A stretch of DNA of 64,000 nt. Origin: Sphaerisporangium rhizosphaerae (GTDB lineage: Bacteria; Actinomycetota; Actinomycetes; Streptosporangiales; Streptosporangiaceae). Positions 53,601 through 62,936 of this stretch are shown piece after piece. Location: the NCBI RefSeq assembly GCF_042665155.1, contig NZ_JBHTCG010000012.1, forward strand, positions 1 through 64,000. The letters are read 5' to 3'. Every line of letters begins with the position of its first letter. Positions within the stretch are counted from its first letter, which is position 1. The notes below the pieces were generated by a model. The model did not search any database. It saw nothing but the letters and a program-made list of their open reading frames with translations, and had not been told where the DNA came from. A program made the position numbers and the translations under genes.

Positions 53601-53620
53601 CACCTGAGAAGGGAGGCCCG

Positions 53621-54565
53621 ATGTCTCGGCGGAAGACCGAGCGGCTGCTGAACCTGGTCATCTGCCTGCTGGCCACGCGCCGCCCGCTCAGTGCGGAGCA
53701 GATCCGTCACGCCGTGCCCGGCTACGACGCCGGCAACGACGAGGCCTTCCAGCGCATGTTCGAGCGCGACAAGAACGAGCTGCGCGAGATCGGCATCCCG
53801 GTGGAGGTCCACCGCGACCCCTGGGAGGACGAGCCCGGCTACCGCATCATGCGCCAGGCCTACGAGCTGCCCGAGATCACGCTGGAGGCCGACGAGGCCG
53901 CCGTGCTCGGCCTGGCCGCCCAGGTGTGGCAGCGGGCCAACCTGGCCGAGGCGGCCGGCGGCGCCCTGCTCAAGCTGCGCGCCGCCGGCGTCCAGACCGA
54001 CGAGTCCGCCGCCGGGCCGCTGGAGCTGCGGGTCGACACCCGCGACCCCGCCTTCCCCGCCCTGTGGGAGGCCGTCCGCGACCGCAGGGTCGTCCGCTTC
54101 GACTACCGCGCCGCCGGCAGCGAGGTCATGCTCACCCGCACGGTGGAGCCGTGGGGCGTGGTGAGCCGGCGCGGCCGCTGGTACGTCGTCGGCCACGACC
54201 GCGAGCGCGGCGCCCCCCGCGTGTTCCGTCTCAGCCGCATCAGCGGCCCGGTCGCGCCGGTCGGCCGCTCCGGCGCGGTGGTCGTGCCCGAGGGGGTCGA
54301 CATCCGCTCGATGGTGGGCCACCGCGACAGCCTGCTGCCCGAGCGCACCGCCACCGTCCGCGTCCGCCGCGACACCTGCCAGTGGCTGCGGCAGGTCGGC
54401 GCCGTGCGGCCGGGCGAGGACGGCTGGGACGAGGTCACCGTGGAGTTCGCCGATCCGGAGTGGGTGGCCGGCTCGGTCGTGGCGTTCGGGGCCGACGCCG
54501 AGGTGATCGACCCGCCGGACGTCCGCGACGCGGTGATCCGCCGCCTGAAGGGAGCCATCGCGTGA
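53621..54565 (+). CDS. pafB: WYL-domain regulator PafB
   Basis: This 314-residue protein has an N-terminal helix-turn-helix region (SRRKTERLLNLVICLLATRRPLS), a linker, and a WYL domain (VVRFDYRAAG through GRWYVVGHD). With PafC it forms the transcription activator of the RecA-independent DNA damage response, binding single-stranded DNA through WYL and switching on many repair genes. Despite its name it is not a proteasome component. GGGAGG precedes the ATG. Its C-terminal RLKGAIA is duplicated in the mini-gene that follows. Confidence 0.95.
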   Translation: MSRRKTERLLNLVICLLATRRPLSAEQIRHAVPGYDAGNDEAFQRMFERDKNELREIGIPVEVHRDPWEDEPGYRIMRQAYELPEITLEADEAAVLGLAAQVWQRANLAEAAGGALLKLRAAGVQTDESAAGPLELRVDTRDPAFPALWEAVRDRRVVRFDYRAAGSEVMLTRTVEPWGVVSRRGRWYVVGHDRERGAPRVFRLSRISGPVAPVGRSGAVVVPEGVDIRSMVGHRDSLLPERTATVRVRRDTCQWLRQVGAVRPGEDGWDEVTVEFADPEWVAGSVVAFGADAEVIDPPDVRDAVIRRLKGAIA

Positions 54566-54661
54566 ACGCGGCCGGACGAACGGTCCACCCCGGTGCCAAG
54601 GACGCCCGCGCGGCCGTCGCGCCCCGCCTGAAGGGAACGCTCGCGTGAGCACGGCCGACCG
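54541..54661. repeat. 37-bp direct repeat spanning the pafB stop and pafC start
   Basis: Bases 54541-54577 and 54625-54661 match at about 30 positions and are offset by 84 bp, exactly 28 codons. Each copy contains the GCGTGA junction. Confidence 0.75.
54562..54648 (+). CDS. 28-codon mini-gene between pafB and pafC (duplicated PafB tail)
   Basis: A GTG at 54562 overlaps the pafB stop as GTGA, and the frame stays open to TGA 54646-54648, which overlaps the pafC GTG in the same way. The product ends in RLKGTLA, mirroring the PafB end RLKGAIA. It is probably a by-product of the local duplication that keeps ribosomes moving from pafB to pafC rather than a functional peptide. Confidence 0.45.
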   Translation: MNAAGRTVHPGAKDARAAVAPRLKGTLA

Positions 54662-55601
54662 GCTGCCCAGGCTGCTCGCCCTGGTGCCCTACCTCATGTC
54701 CCACCCCGGCGCCCAGGTGCCCGAGGTCGCCCGGCTGTTCGGGCTGACCGAGAAGCAGCTCGTCGACGACCTGCAGCTCGTGTGGATGTGCGGCCTGCCC
54801 GGGCACACCCCCGGCGACCTCATCGACGTCTCCTGGGACGGCGGCGAGATCCTCATCGACAACGCCGAGACCATCGCACGGCCCCTGCGGCTCGGCATCG
54901 ACGAGGCCAGCGCGCTGCTCGTCGCGCTGCGCATGCTGGCCGAGCTGCCCGAGTTCGCCGAGGGCGACGCCCTGGCCCGGGTGATCGCCAAGCTCGAGCG
55001 GGCGGCCGGCGAGGGCGCCGCCGCCGTCAGCACCCAGGTGGCCTTCGAGCTGGACGCCGCCCCAGACGCCACGACGACGGTCCGGCAGGCCCTGCGGGAG
55101 GGCCGGCGCCTGTCCCTGCGCTACTACGTGCCCGGCCGTGACGAGATCACCCCGCGCGAGGTCGACCCCACGCGCCTGGTCATGGTGGACGGCCGCTCCT
55201 ATCTGGAGGGCTGGTGCTACCGCGCGGACGGCATGCGGCTGTTCCGGCTCGACCGCATCATCGGGGTCGAGATGCTGGAGGTCACCGCCTCCCCGCCCGC
55301 CGAGGCCGAGCCGATCGACGTCACCGACGGGGTGTTCCGGCCCTCGCCCTCCGACGAGCTGGTGGAGCTGGAGCTGACCCCCGTGGGCCGCTGGGTCGCC
55401 GAGTACTACCCGTGCGAGGAGGTCACCGAGCTGGGGGAGGGCCGCCTGCGGGTCACCCTGCGCGCCCGCGACCAGGGCTGGCTCGTACGGCTGGCGCTGC
55501 GGCTGGGCGACAGCGGGCGGGTCGTCTCCCCGGTGTCGCTGGCCGACCGGGTGCGCGAGGCGGCCTCGGCCGCGCTGGCCCGCTACGAGTCCTGCGCCTG
55601 A
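54645..55601 (+). CDS. pafC: WYL-domain regulator PafC
   Basis: This 318-residue partner of PafB starts with a divergent helix-turn-helix (LPRLLALVPYLMSHPGAQVPEVARLF), followed by the WYL domain (RLSLRYYVPGRDEITPREVDP; SYLEGWCYR) and a C-terminal WCX extension. The pair acts as a heterodimeric activator of DNA-damage genes. GTG 54645 overlaps the stop of the mini-gene. The 83-bp spacing from pafB is unusual because the genes normally overlap or nearly touch. Confidence 0.95.
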   Translation: MSTADRLPRLLALVPYLMSHPGAQVPEVARLFGLTEKQLVDDLQLVWMCGLPGHTPGDLIDVSWDGGEILIDNAETIARPLRLGIDEASALLVALRMLAELPEFAEGDALARVIAKLERAAGEGAAAVSTQVAFELDAAPDATTTVRQALREGRRLSLRYYVPGRDEITPREVDPTRLVMVDGRSYLEGWCYRADGMRLFRLDRIIGVEMLEVTASPPAEAEPIDVTDGVFRPSPSDELVELELTPVGRWVAEYYPCEEVTELGEGRLRVTLRARDQGWLVRLALRLGDSGRVVSPVSLADRVREAASAALARYESCA

Positions 55602-55668
55602 GTCCGCGCCCGTCCGGTTCGCGGGGACGCCGCGCGCGTCACGGCGGGCTTGGGTAGAGTGCCCGGTC

Positions 55669-55857
55669 ATGACCTGGATCTTCGTCGCGGTGGGCCTCGC
55701 CGTCGCCGGCCTGGTCCCGCTGGCCGTGCTCTCGGCGCGCGTGGTGGTGGCCGCCCGGGGGCTGTCGCGTGAAATCGAGCGGGCCGACGGCCGTCTGGCG
55801 CCCGTCCAAGGACGGCTCAAGGCCGCCATCGGCGCATCCGTGCGCACTGAGGGGTGA
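55669..55857 (+). CDS. Small single-pass membrane protein
   Basis: This 62-residue protein has one N-terminal membrane helix (residues 3-27; WIFVAVGLAVAGLVPLAVL) and a cytoplasmic amphipathic helix (LSREIERADGRLAPVQGRLKAA). A gene of this type regularly lies between pafC and tatA in actinobacteria, without assigned function. Its topology resembles TatA-like proteins, but the Gly-rich hinge is absent. Confidence 0.75.
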   Translation: MTWIFVAVGLAVAGLVPLAVLSARVVVAARGLSREIERADGRLAPVQGRLKAAIGASVRTEG

Positions 55858-55877
55858 ATCAAGTAGTGGTGGCAGCG

Positions 55878-55883
55878 TACGAT
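55878..55883 (+). promoter_or_regulatory. Candidate -10 box (TACGAT) of tatA
   Basis: TACGAT with TGAATC 17 bp upstream (55855-55860) forms a plausible promoter giving a leader of about 35 nt. AAGGGTG is a suitably placed Shine-Dalgarno site. Confidence 0.45.
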
Positions 55884-55923
55884 CGAGGCTGAGAACGCAC
55901 GTCGCTCGGCGTAAGGGTGTGAC

Positions 55924-56292
55924 ATGTCCAACTTCGGTGTACCCGAACTGCTCATCATCGGGCTGGTCCTGGTGCTGCTCTTCGGCGCCAAGAAGCTCCC
56001 CGACACGGCCAAGGCGCTGGGCCAGTCGCTTCGGCTGTTCAAGAAGGAGACCACCAAGCTGCACGAGGAGGACGACGCCAGGGCCGCCGCGCAGGCCACC
56101 GCCCAGCCGGTCGTCGCCACTCCGCAGCCGCTGCCGCCCGCGACCCCCTCGGTCGAGGACCGCCTGCGCCTGCTGGAAGAGGAGAACTCCCGCCTGCGCA
56201 CCTCCCAGGCTCGTCCGGCCGACGCACGTCCGGCCGACGCCGTGAACGGGGCTCCGCTCTCGCAGGCGCAGAAGGACCAGGGCTCCGCCTGA
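55924..56292 (+). CDS. tatA: Twin-arginine translocase subunit TatA
   Basis: This 122-residue protein has the canonical short N-terminal helix ELLIIGLVLVLLFGAKKLPD, the FGAKKLP hinge and an amphipathic helix (TAKALGQSLRLFKKET). A disordered Ala/Pro-rich tail with a short coiled segment (DRLRLLEEENSRL) follows. It polymerises to form the pore for folded proteins. tatC follows after 43 bp. Confidence 0.95.
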   Translation: MSNFGVPELLIIGLVLVLLFGAKKLPDTAKALGQSLRLFKKETTKLHEEDDARAAAQATAQPVVATPQPLPPATPSVEDRLRLLEEENSRLRTSQARPADARPADAVNGAPLSQAQKDQGSA

Positions 56293-56335
56293 CACGCCCC
56301 CTTGCCCTGACCGACCGCAGAGACCAGGACGCCCG

Positions 56336-57196
56336 ATGGCATTGCTGAAACGGTCAAGCCCGGCCGATGACGGCCCGCAGGTCCCCGATCTCGAGGGCCG
56401 CATGTCGCTCATGGATCACCTCCGTGAGCTTCGCAACCGCCTGGTGAAGGCCATCCTGGGCCTCACCCTGGGCACCGTGGTCGGCTTCGTCTTCTTCGAC
56501 CGTCTCTGGGTCTTCATGACGGGGCCCTACTGCCGCCTGCCCGCCGCCCACAAGCTCAAGGACGGCGAGTGCTCCCTGGTGGTGCAGGGCGTGTTCGAGG
56601 GCTTCATGGTCAACCTGCAGGTGGCGCTCATGTTCGGCGCGGTGGTCAGCGCGCCGATCTGGCTCTACCAGCTCTGGGCGTTCGTGACGCCCGGCCTGTA
56701 CCGCAACGAGCGGCGCTACTCCCTGGCGTTCGTGGCCCTGGCCGTCCCGCTGTTCGCCGCGGGCGCCGCCCTGGCGTACTACACGATGGACAAGGGGCTG
56801 GCGCTGCTGCTCGGCTTCGCGCCCGGCAACGTGATCCCGCTCATCAGCATGGACCAGTACGTCGGGTTCATGATGGCCATGCTGGTGATCTTCGGTCTGT
56901 CGTTCGAGCTGCCGCTGCTCATGGTGTTCCTCAACATGATCGGCGTGCTGCCGTTCAAGCTGGTGAGCAAGCACCAGCGCATGGTCGTGTTCCTGATGTT
57001 CGTCTTCGCGGCCGTCGCGACGCCGAGCCAGGACCCGATCACGATGCTCGCGCTGGCGGTCCCCATGGTCGGCATGTTCATGATCGCCGAGGTGTTCATG
57101 TACTTCCACGACCGCAAGAAGGACCAGCTCGAGGCCGAACGCCAGCGGCAGATCGAAGAGGAACTCGACGGCACCGCCTCCACCCCGCTCGACTAG
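56336..57196 (+). CDS. tatC: Twin-arginine translocase subunit TatC
   Basis: This 286-residue, six-helix membrane protein recognises the twin-arginine signal. The signature regions SLMDHLRELRNRL (cytoplasmic N-terminus) and the FVTPGLYRNERRY loop are present. The cytoplasmic C-terminus is charged (DRKKDQLEAERQRQIEEELD). AGGA precedes the ATG. The pafBC-tatAC-helY order is conserved in actinobacteria; here three genes are inserted between tatC and helY. Confidence 0.96.
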   Translation: MALLKRSSPADDGPQVPDLEGRMSLMDHLRELRNRLVKAILGLTLGTVVGFVFFDRLWVFMTGPYCRLPAAHKLKDGECSLVVQGVFEGFMVNLQVALMFGAVVSAPIWLYQLWAFVTPGLYRNERRYSLAFVALAVPLFAAGAALAYYTMDKGLALLLGFAPGNVIPLISMDQYVGFMMAMLVIFGLSFELPLLMVFLNMIGVLPFKLVSKHQRMVVFLMFVFAAVATPSQDPITMLALAVPMVGMFMIAEVFMYFHDRKKDQLEAERQRQIEEELDGTASTPLD

Positions 57197-57205
57197 GCGC
57201 CGGCA

Positions 57206-57255
57206 CGCCTCACCGGACGGGCCGGGGTCGCCTCACCGGACGGGCCGGGGTCGCC

Positions 57256-57258
<3 letters not shown>
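57206..57258. repeat. Two 23-bp tandem repeats at the 3' end of the oxidoreductase gene
   Basis: Units 57206-57228 and 57229-57251 are identical. A partial third unit from 57252 runs into the stop codon of the minus-strand oxidoreductase gene. Confidence 0.7.
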
Positions 57259-58269
<1,011 letters not shown>

Positions 58270-58275
58270 GCTTCT

Positions 58276-58281
58276 ACGTTA
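58276..58281 (-). promoter_or_regulatory. -10 box (TAACGT) for the predicted leaderless oxidoreductase mRNA
   Basis: On the minus strand TAACGT is followed by 6 nt (AGAAGC) and then the ATG at 58269. Confidence 0.55.
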
Positions 58282-58397
58282 GGCCCGGGCCGGTACCGTG
58301 CCGCCCGGCCAGGCGATCCGCCGCGAGCCGGCCCGCCCAGCGAGCCCCGTGCCGACTTTGCTCAGAGCTGACACTAGCTTGAGGTTGAATCTACCTA

Positions 58398-58403
58398 TAT
58401 GTT
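58398..58403 (+). promoter_or_regulatory. -10 box (TATGTT) for the predicted leaderless lipid kinase mRNA
   Basis: TATGTT lies at -12 to -7 relative to the GTG at 58410 within a locally AT-rich patch. The gap CCCGGT offers no Shine-Dalgarno site. Confidence 0.5.
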
Positions 58404-58409
58404 CCCGGT

Positions 58410-59321
58410 GTGGCAGGTGAGCTGGTCGTTCTCGTGAATCCCGCGGCCCGTGGCGGCCGTTCCCTGCGCCTGCTCGACCCGGTGGTGCGGCGGTTGAAGG
58501 AGGGCGGGCGGCCGGTCTCGGTGATCGTGGGCACCTCCGCCCAGGACGCCCTGGAACGCGCCTGCACGGCCGTCGCCGAGGGGCCGGAGGCGCTGGTCGC
58601 GTTCGGCGGGGACGGTCTGGTCCACCTGGCCGTCCAGGCCGTCGCCGGCACCGACGTCCCCCTCGGCATCATCCCGGCCGGCACCGGCAACGACCTCGCC
58701 GGCGCCTTCGGGATCCCCCGCAAGGACCCGCTGGCCGCCGCGGCCATCGTCGCCGGGGGCGCGGTGCGGACCGTGGACGCGGGCACCATCGGCGAGGAGT
58801 GGTTCGCCGGGGTGGTGGCCTGCGGCTTCGACTCCAAGGTCAACGAGCGGGCCAACGGGATGACCCGCCCCGCGGGCATGGCGAAGTACCTGCTGGCCAC
58901 CCTCCAGGAGCTGCGGTCCTTCGCTCCCATCCCGTTCCGGCTCACCGTCGACGGCGGCGAGCCGTTCGAGCAGGAGGCCATGATGGTCGCCGTCGGCAAC
59001 ACCCATTCCTACGGCGCCGGGATGCGCGTGTGCCCGGGCGCCGAGCCGGACGACGGGCTGCTGGACGTGCTGATCGTCGGCCCGCTGCCCACCGGCGCCT
59101 TCCTGCGCGCCTTCCCCCGCGTCTACCGGGGCACCCACCTCGGCCACCCGGCCATCACCCTGCGCCGGGCCCGCACGGTCACGATCGAGGCTCCCGACGT
59201 CGTCGCCTACGCCGACGGCGAGCGCGTCGCGGCCCTGCCCCTCACCTGCGCCATCCACCCGGGGGCTCTCCACGTCATCGCCCCGGGCCGTTCTTCGCCA
59301 CCAGGGAGTGGACACGCATGA
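58410..59321 (+). CDS. Diacylglycerol/lipid kinase family protein (DagK/YegS-like)
   Basis: This 303-residue soluble kinase shows the N-terminal VLVNPAARGG, the nucleotide-binding VAFGGDGLVHLAVQ (GGDG motif) and IIPAGTGNDLAGAFGIP, and the C-terminal beta-sandwich ending with PDVVAYADGERV. It phosphorylates diacylglycerol or a related lipid at the membrane surface. Its stop overlaps the start of a small secreted protein gene as ATGA. Confidence 0.93.
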   Translation: MAGELVVLVNPAARGGRSLRLLDPVVRRLKEGGRPVSVIVGTSAQDALERACTAVAEGPEALVAFGGDGLVHLAVQAVAGTDVPLGIIPAGTGNDLAGAFGIPRKDPLAAAAIVAGGAVRTVDAGTIGEEWFAGVVACGFDSKVNERANGMTRPAGMAKYLLATLQELRSFAPIPFRLTVDGGEPFEQEAMMVAVGNTHSYGAGMRVCPGAEPDDGLLDVLIVGPLPTGAFLRAFPRVYRGTHLGHPAITLRRARTVTIEAPDVVAYADGERVAALPLTCAIHPGALHVIAPGRSSPPGSGHA

Positions 59322-59779
59322 TCAAGTGGGCAGGCAAAGTGTCGGTCGCCGCGGCGACGGCGGTCACCGTCACCGTGTTGTTCCCGGCGACGGCGGGCGC
59401 CGCGCCGTCGTCCCCGGCGTCACAGGCCGCGGGAAAGGCCGTCAACCTCAAGATCACCGAGAGGATCCGGCATCAGCTCGCCGACGCGTACTGGAAGCAG
59501 TACTACAAGGCGAACCATCCGCGTGCCGTCCGCACGAAGGTGGACGGGCCGAAGAGGGTCTACTACGGCAAGATCAAGGGTGCCACCGCCGGGAAGGACG
59601 TGTACTGGGCGGTCGGGTCCATCGGCGTCAAGGGCGACCCGATCAGCTACCAGGACGGGCCGCACGTCTGGCGCAAGCGCGGCCACGGCGCCTGGTCCTA
59701 CCGCGGCGACTCGGGCGGCTGCCCGTTCAAGGTGCCGAAGGCCCTGCTGAAGATCTGGCATCTGCCCGAGTGCGGCTGA
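59318..59779 (+). CDS. Small secreted protein of unknown function
   Basis: This 153-residue protein has a cleavable signal peptide (KVSVAAATAVTVTVLFPATAGAAPS). The mature part is basic and Tyr/Trp-rich, with ADAYWKQYYKAN, VYYGKIKGATAGKDVYWAVG and two C-terminal cysteines (GCPFKVP and LPECG) that could form a disulfide. ATG 59318 has AGGGAG upstream and overlaps the kinase stop. I do not recognise a named family; similar short secreted proteins occur in Streptosporangiales. Confidence 0.75.
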   Translation: MIKWAGKVSVAAATAVTVTVLFPATAGAAPSSPASQAAGKAVNLKITERIRHQLADAYWKQYYKANHPRAVRTKVDGPKRVYYGKIKGATAGKDVYWAVGSIGVKGDPISYQDGPHVWRKRGHGAWSYRGDSGGCPFKVPKALLKIWHLPECG

Positions 59780-59931
59780 ACCCGGCCTGTGGTGAGTCCG
59801 TGGCGCGAGCGGGCGCTGTCCAGCCCGTACGCGCATGGCTGATCTCACCGCGACCGTCCTTGGAGGCGGCAGGACGATCAACCGAAGTACCGCGGGCAGG
59901 AGCGTGGACGGGACCGGAAAGCGGTTATCGG

Positions 59932-59937
59932 TAGGCT
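59932..59937 (+). promoter_or_regulatory. Candidate -10 box (TAGGCT) of helY
   Basis: TAGGCT ends 7 nt before the ATG at 59945, close to leaderless geometry. The GAAG before the ATG is a weak alternative Shine-Dalgarno site. Confidence 0.4.
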
Positions 59938-59944
59938 GAAGTGC

Positions 59945-62695
59945 ATGACGACGCCTGCGGAACGCTATGCCGCATTCCGTGAGAAGCACGCCGCCGGCGG
60001 GCCCGCCCTCACCTCCTTCCGAGGCCTGTACGACTTCGAGCTGGACGAGTTCCAGCTCGACGCGTGCCGGGCCCTGGAGGCCGGTGACGGCGTGCTCGTG
60101 GCGGCCCCGACGGGCTCGGGCAAGACCGTCGTGGGCGAGTTCGCGGTGCACCTCGCTCTGGAGCAGGGCAGCAAGTGTTTCTACACGACGCCGATCAAGG
60201 CGCTGTCCAACCAGAAGTTCAACGACCTGGCGCGCCGCTACGGGGCCAAGAAGGTCGGGCTGCTCACCGGCGACAACAGCGTCAACGGCGACGCGCCGAT
60301 CGTCGTGATGACCACCGAGGTGCTGCGCAACATGCTCTACGCCGGCTCCTCGACCCTCGCGGGGCTGAGCCACGTGGTGATGGACGAGGTGCACTACCTC
60401 GCCGACCGCTTCCGCGGCGCGGTGTGGGAGGAGGTCATCATCCACTTGCCCGAGTCGGTGCGCGTGGTGGCCCTGTCGGCCACGGTGAGCAACGCCGAGG
60501 AGTTCGGCGAGTGGCTGGGGGAGGTCCGCGGCGACACCACGGTGATCGTGGACGAGCACCGGCCCGTGCCGCTGTGGCAGCACATGCTGGTCGGCGACCG
60601 GCTGTACGACCTGTTCGTCGACGAGGACAACCGGCCGCGCATCAACCCGAGCCTGATGCGCATCTCGCGGGACGAGCAGCGCCTGGCGCAGGCGCGCGGC
60701 CGCCGCGGCTACTCCCGGCCGCGCCGTTCGGCCAACTCCGTCAGCCGCTCCGACGCCATCGAGAAGCTCGACTCCGAGGGGCTGCTGCCCGCCATCACCT
60801 TCATCTTCTCCCGGGCCGGCTGCGACGCCGCCGTCCTGCAGTGCCTGCACGCCGGCATCCGGCTCACCACCGACAGCGAGCGCCACGAGATCCGCACGAT
60901 CGTCGACGAGCGCACCGCCCACCTGCCCGACGAGGACCTGTCGGTGCTGGGGTACCTGGAGTGGCGCGACTGCCTCGAACGCGGCCTGGCCGCCCACCAC
61001 GCCGGCATGCTCCCCGCCTTCAAGGAGGTCGTCGAGGAGCTGTTCACCCGCGGCCTGGTCAAGGCGGTGTTCGCCACCGAGACCCTCGCGCTCGGCATCA
61101 ACATGCCCGCGCGGTCGGTCGTCATCGAAAAGCTCGACAAGTGGAACGGCGAGACCCACGCCGACCTCACCCCCGGCGAGTACACCCAGCTCACCGGGCG
61201 GGCGGGCCGGCGCGGCATCGACGTCGAGGGCCACGCCGTGGTGGCCTGGCAGCCCGGCATGGACCCGGTGGCGGTGGCGGGCCTGGCCAGCACCCGCACC
61301 TACCCGCTGCGCTCCAGCTTCCGCCCCTCCTACAACATGGCCGTCAACCTGGTCGGCCAGGTCGGCAGGGAGCGGGCCCGCACCCTGCTGGAGTCCTCCT
61401 TCGCCCAGTTCCAGGCCGACCGGGCGGTCGTCGGCATCGCCAAGCAGGTGCGGCGCGCCGAGGAGGCGCTGGAGGGCTACGCCGAGGCGATGACCTGCCA
61501 TTTGGGCGACTTCCAGGAGTACGCGCGCATGCGCAGGGAGCTGTCGGACCGCGAGTCCGACCTGTCGCGCCAGCGCGGCACGGCCCGCCGGGCGCAGGCC
61601 GTGCGGTCCCTGGAGGCGCTCAAGCCCGGCGACGTGATCCGCGTCCCCGGCGGCAGGCGCGCGGGCCTGGCGGTCATCCTGGACCCGGGACTGACCATGC
61701 GCACCGAGGGGCCCTCGCCGCTGGTGCTGACCATCGGCAAGCAGGTCAAGCGGCTGTCGGCCGCGGACTTCCCGGTGCCGGTCGAGCCGGTGGAGCACCT
61801 GCGCATCCCCAAGGGCTTCAACCCGCGGGCGCCCAAGGACCGCGCGAACCTGGTGGCCACCCTGCACGCCAAGATCGGCGACCGCGACCTGGGCCGTCCG
61901 GTGCGGGTCCGCGACCACGACGCCGACACCATGGCCGGCCGGGGCTCGGCCCCCGGCACCCCCGAGTGGGAGATCGCCGAGCTGCGCCGCCGGCTGCGCG
62001 CCCACCCCTGCCACGGGTGCGACCAGCGCGAGGACCACGCCCGCTGGGCCGAGCGCTACCACAAGCTGCTGCGCGAGACCGAGGGCCTGCGCCGGCGCGT
62101 CGAGAGCCGGTCCCACGTGATCGCCCGCACCTTCGACCGCGTGTGCGGGGTGCTCGACCAGCTCGGCTACCTGGAGGGCGAGGCCGTCACGCCCGAGGGC
62201 CGCAGGCTCGCCCAGCTGTACACCGAGCTGGACCTGCTCACCTCCGAGTGCCTGCGGGCCGGCATCTGGGACGATCTGGACCCGGCCGAGCTGGCCGCGT
62301 GCGTGTCGTCGCTGGTGTTCGAGTCCCGCCAAGCCGACGACGCGCGCCAGCCCAAGATCCCGGCCGGCGGGGTCAAGGAGTCGCTGGCGGCCATGGTGCG
62401 CATCTTCGCCGAGCTGGAGGACATCGAGCGCGACCACGGGCTGTCGTTCGTCCGCGAGCCCGACTTCGGGTTCGCCTGGGCGGCCTTCCGCTGGGCGAAG
62501 GGCCACAGCCTGGACGCCGTGCTCACCGACGGCGACCTGGCGGCCGGCGACTTCGTCCGCTGGGCCAAGCAGCTCATCGACCTGCTCGACCAGGTGGGCA
62601 AGGCGGCGCCGCACAACAGCAAGGTGCGGCACAACGCCGGCAAGGCCATCGACTCCCTGCGCCGCGGCGTCGTCGCCTACTCCTCGGTCGCCTGA
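59945..62695 (+). CDS. helY: Ski2/Mtr4-like DEAD/DEAH-box RNA helicase HelY
   Basis: This 916-residue superfamily 2 helicase has motif I APTGSGKT, motif II DEVH in VVMDEVHYLADRF, motif III SAT, and motifs V-VI ATETLALGINMPAR and LTGRAGRRG. A long C-terminal region resembles the Mtr4 arch and helical bundle (rRNA-processing arm/DSHCT domain, about residues 730-916). It should unwind structured RNA for processing or decay. In mycobacteria helY (Rv2092c) lies just after tatC, as nearly so here. Confidence 0.94.
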   Translation: MTTPAERYAAFREKHAAGGPALTSFRGLYDFELDEFQLDACRALEAGDGVLVAAPTGSGKTVVGEFAVHLALEQGSKCFYTTPIKALSNQKFNDLARRYGAKKVGLLTGDNSVNGDAPIVVMTTEVLRNMLYAGSSTLAGLSHVVMDEVHYLADRFRGAVWEEVIIHLPESVRVVALSATVSNAEEFGEWLGEVRGDTTVIVDEHRPVPLWQHMLVGDRLYDLFVDEDNRPRINPSLMRISRDEQRLAQARGRRGYSRPRRSANSVSRSDAIEKLDSEGLLPAITFIFSRAGCDAAVLQCLHAGIRLTTDSERHEIRTIVDERTAHLPDEDLSVLGYLEWRDCLERGLAAHHAGMLPAFKEVVEELFTRGLVKAVFATETLALGINMPARSVVIEKLDKWNGETHADLTPGEYTQLTGRAGRRGIDVEGHAVVAWQPGMDPVAVAGLASTRTYPLRSSFRPSYNMAVNLVGQVGRERARTLLESSFAQFQADRAVVGIAKQVRRAEEALEGYAEAMTCHLGDFQEYARMRRELSDRESDLSRQRGTARRAQAVRSLEALKPGDVIRVPGGRRAGLAVILDPGLTMRTEGPSPLVLTIGKQVKRLSAADFPVPVEPVEHLRIPKGFNPRAPKDRANLVATLHAKIGDRDLGRPVRVRDHDADTMAGRGSAPGTPEWEIAELRRRLRAHPCHGCDQREDHARWAERYHKLLRETEGLRRRVESRSHVIARTFDRVCGVLDQLGYLEGEAVTPEGRRLAQLYTELDLLTSECLRAGIWDDLDPAELAACVSSLVFESRQADDARQPKIPAGGVKESLAAMVRIFAELEDIERDHGLSFVREPDFGFAWAAFRWAKGHSLDAVLTDGDLAAGDFVRWAKQLIDLLDQVGKAAPHNSKVRHNAGKAIDSLRRGVVAYSSVA

Positions 62696-62781
62696 GGCCC
62701 GGTTCCGGTCCTCCGCGGCCCGCTCCGGGTCGTCGGTGGCCCGTCCCCCGGTCACCTGAGGCCCGTTCCCCGGTCGCCTGA
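62685..62781. repeat. Repeated copies of the helY 3' end
   Basis: CGGTCGCCTGA with the following bases at 62685-62706, which includes the helY stop, recurs at 62749-62769 (one substitution plus one deletion) and in part at 62771-62781. Confidence 0.65.
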
Positions 62782-62880
62782 CGGCACCTCCCCGGTCGGC
62801 GGGGGCGCGGGCCGTCCCCGGCGGCCGGGGTGCTCGCCGGCCGGGCGGAGGTGGGGCGCCCCTCGCCGGTGGGGCAAGGG

Positions 62881-62936
62881 GACGACGGTCCCCGCCGGTG
62901 AGGCGAGGGACGACGGTCCGCGCCGGTCAGGCGAGG
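62881..62936. repeat. 28-bp tandem repeat overlapping the ribonuclease stop codon
   Basis: Units 62881-62908 and 62909-62936 differ at two positions. The second contains the stop codon (62927-62929) of the minus-strand RNB gene. Confidence 0.75.

Noticed and set aside
59420..62755. 1111-codon open frame on the minus strand opposite helY
   Set aside because: The plus strand encodes a full helicase with all motifs; the antisense frame has no recognisable fold and poor codon-position bias.
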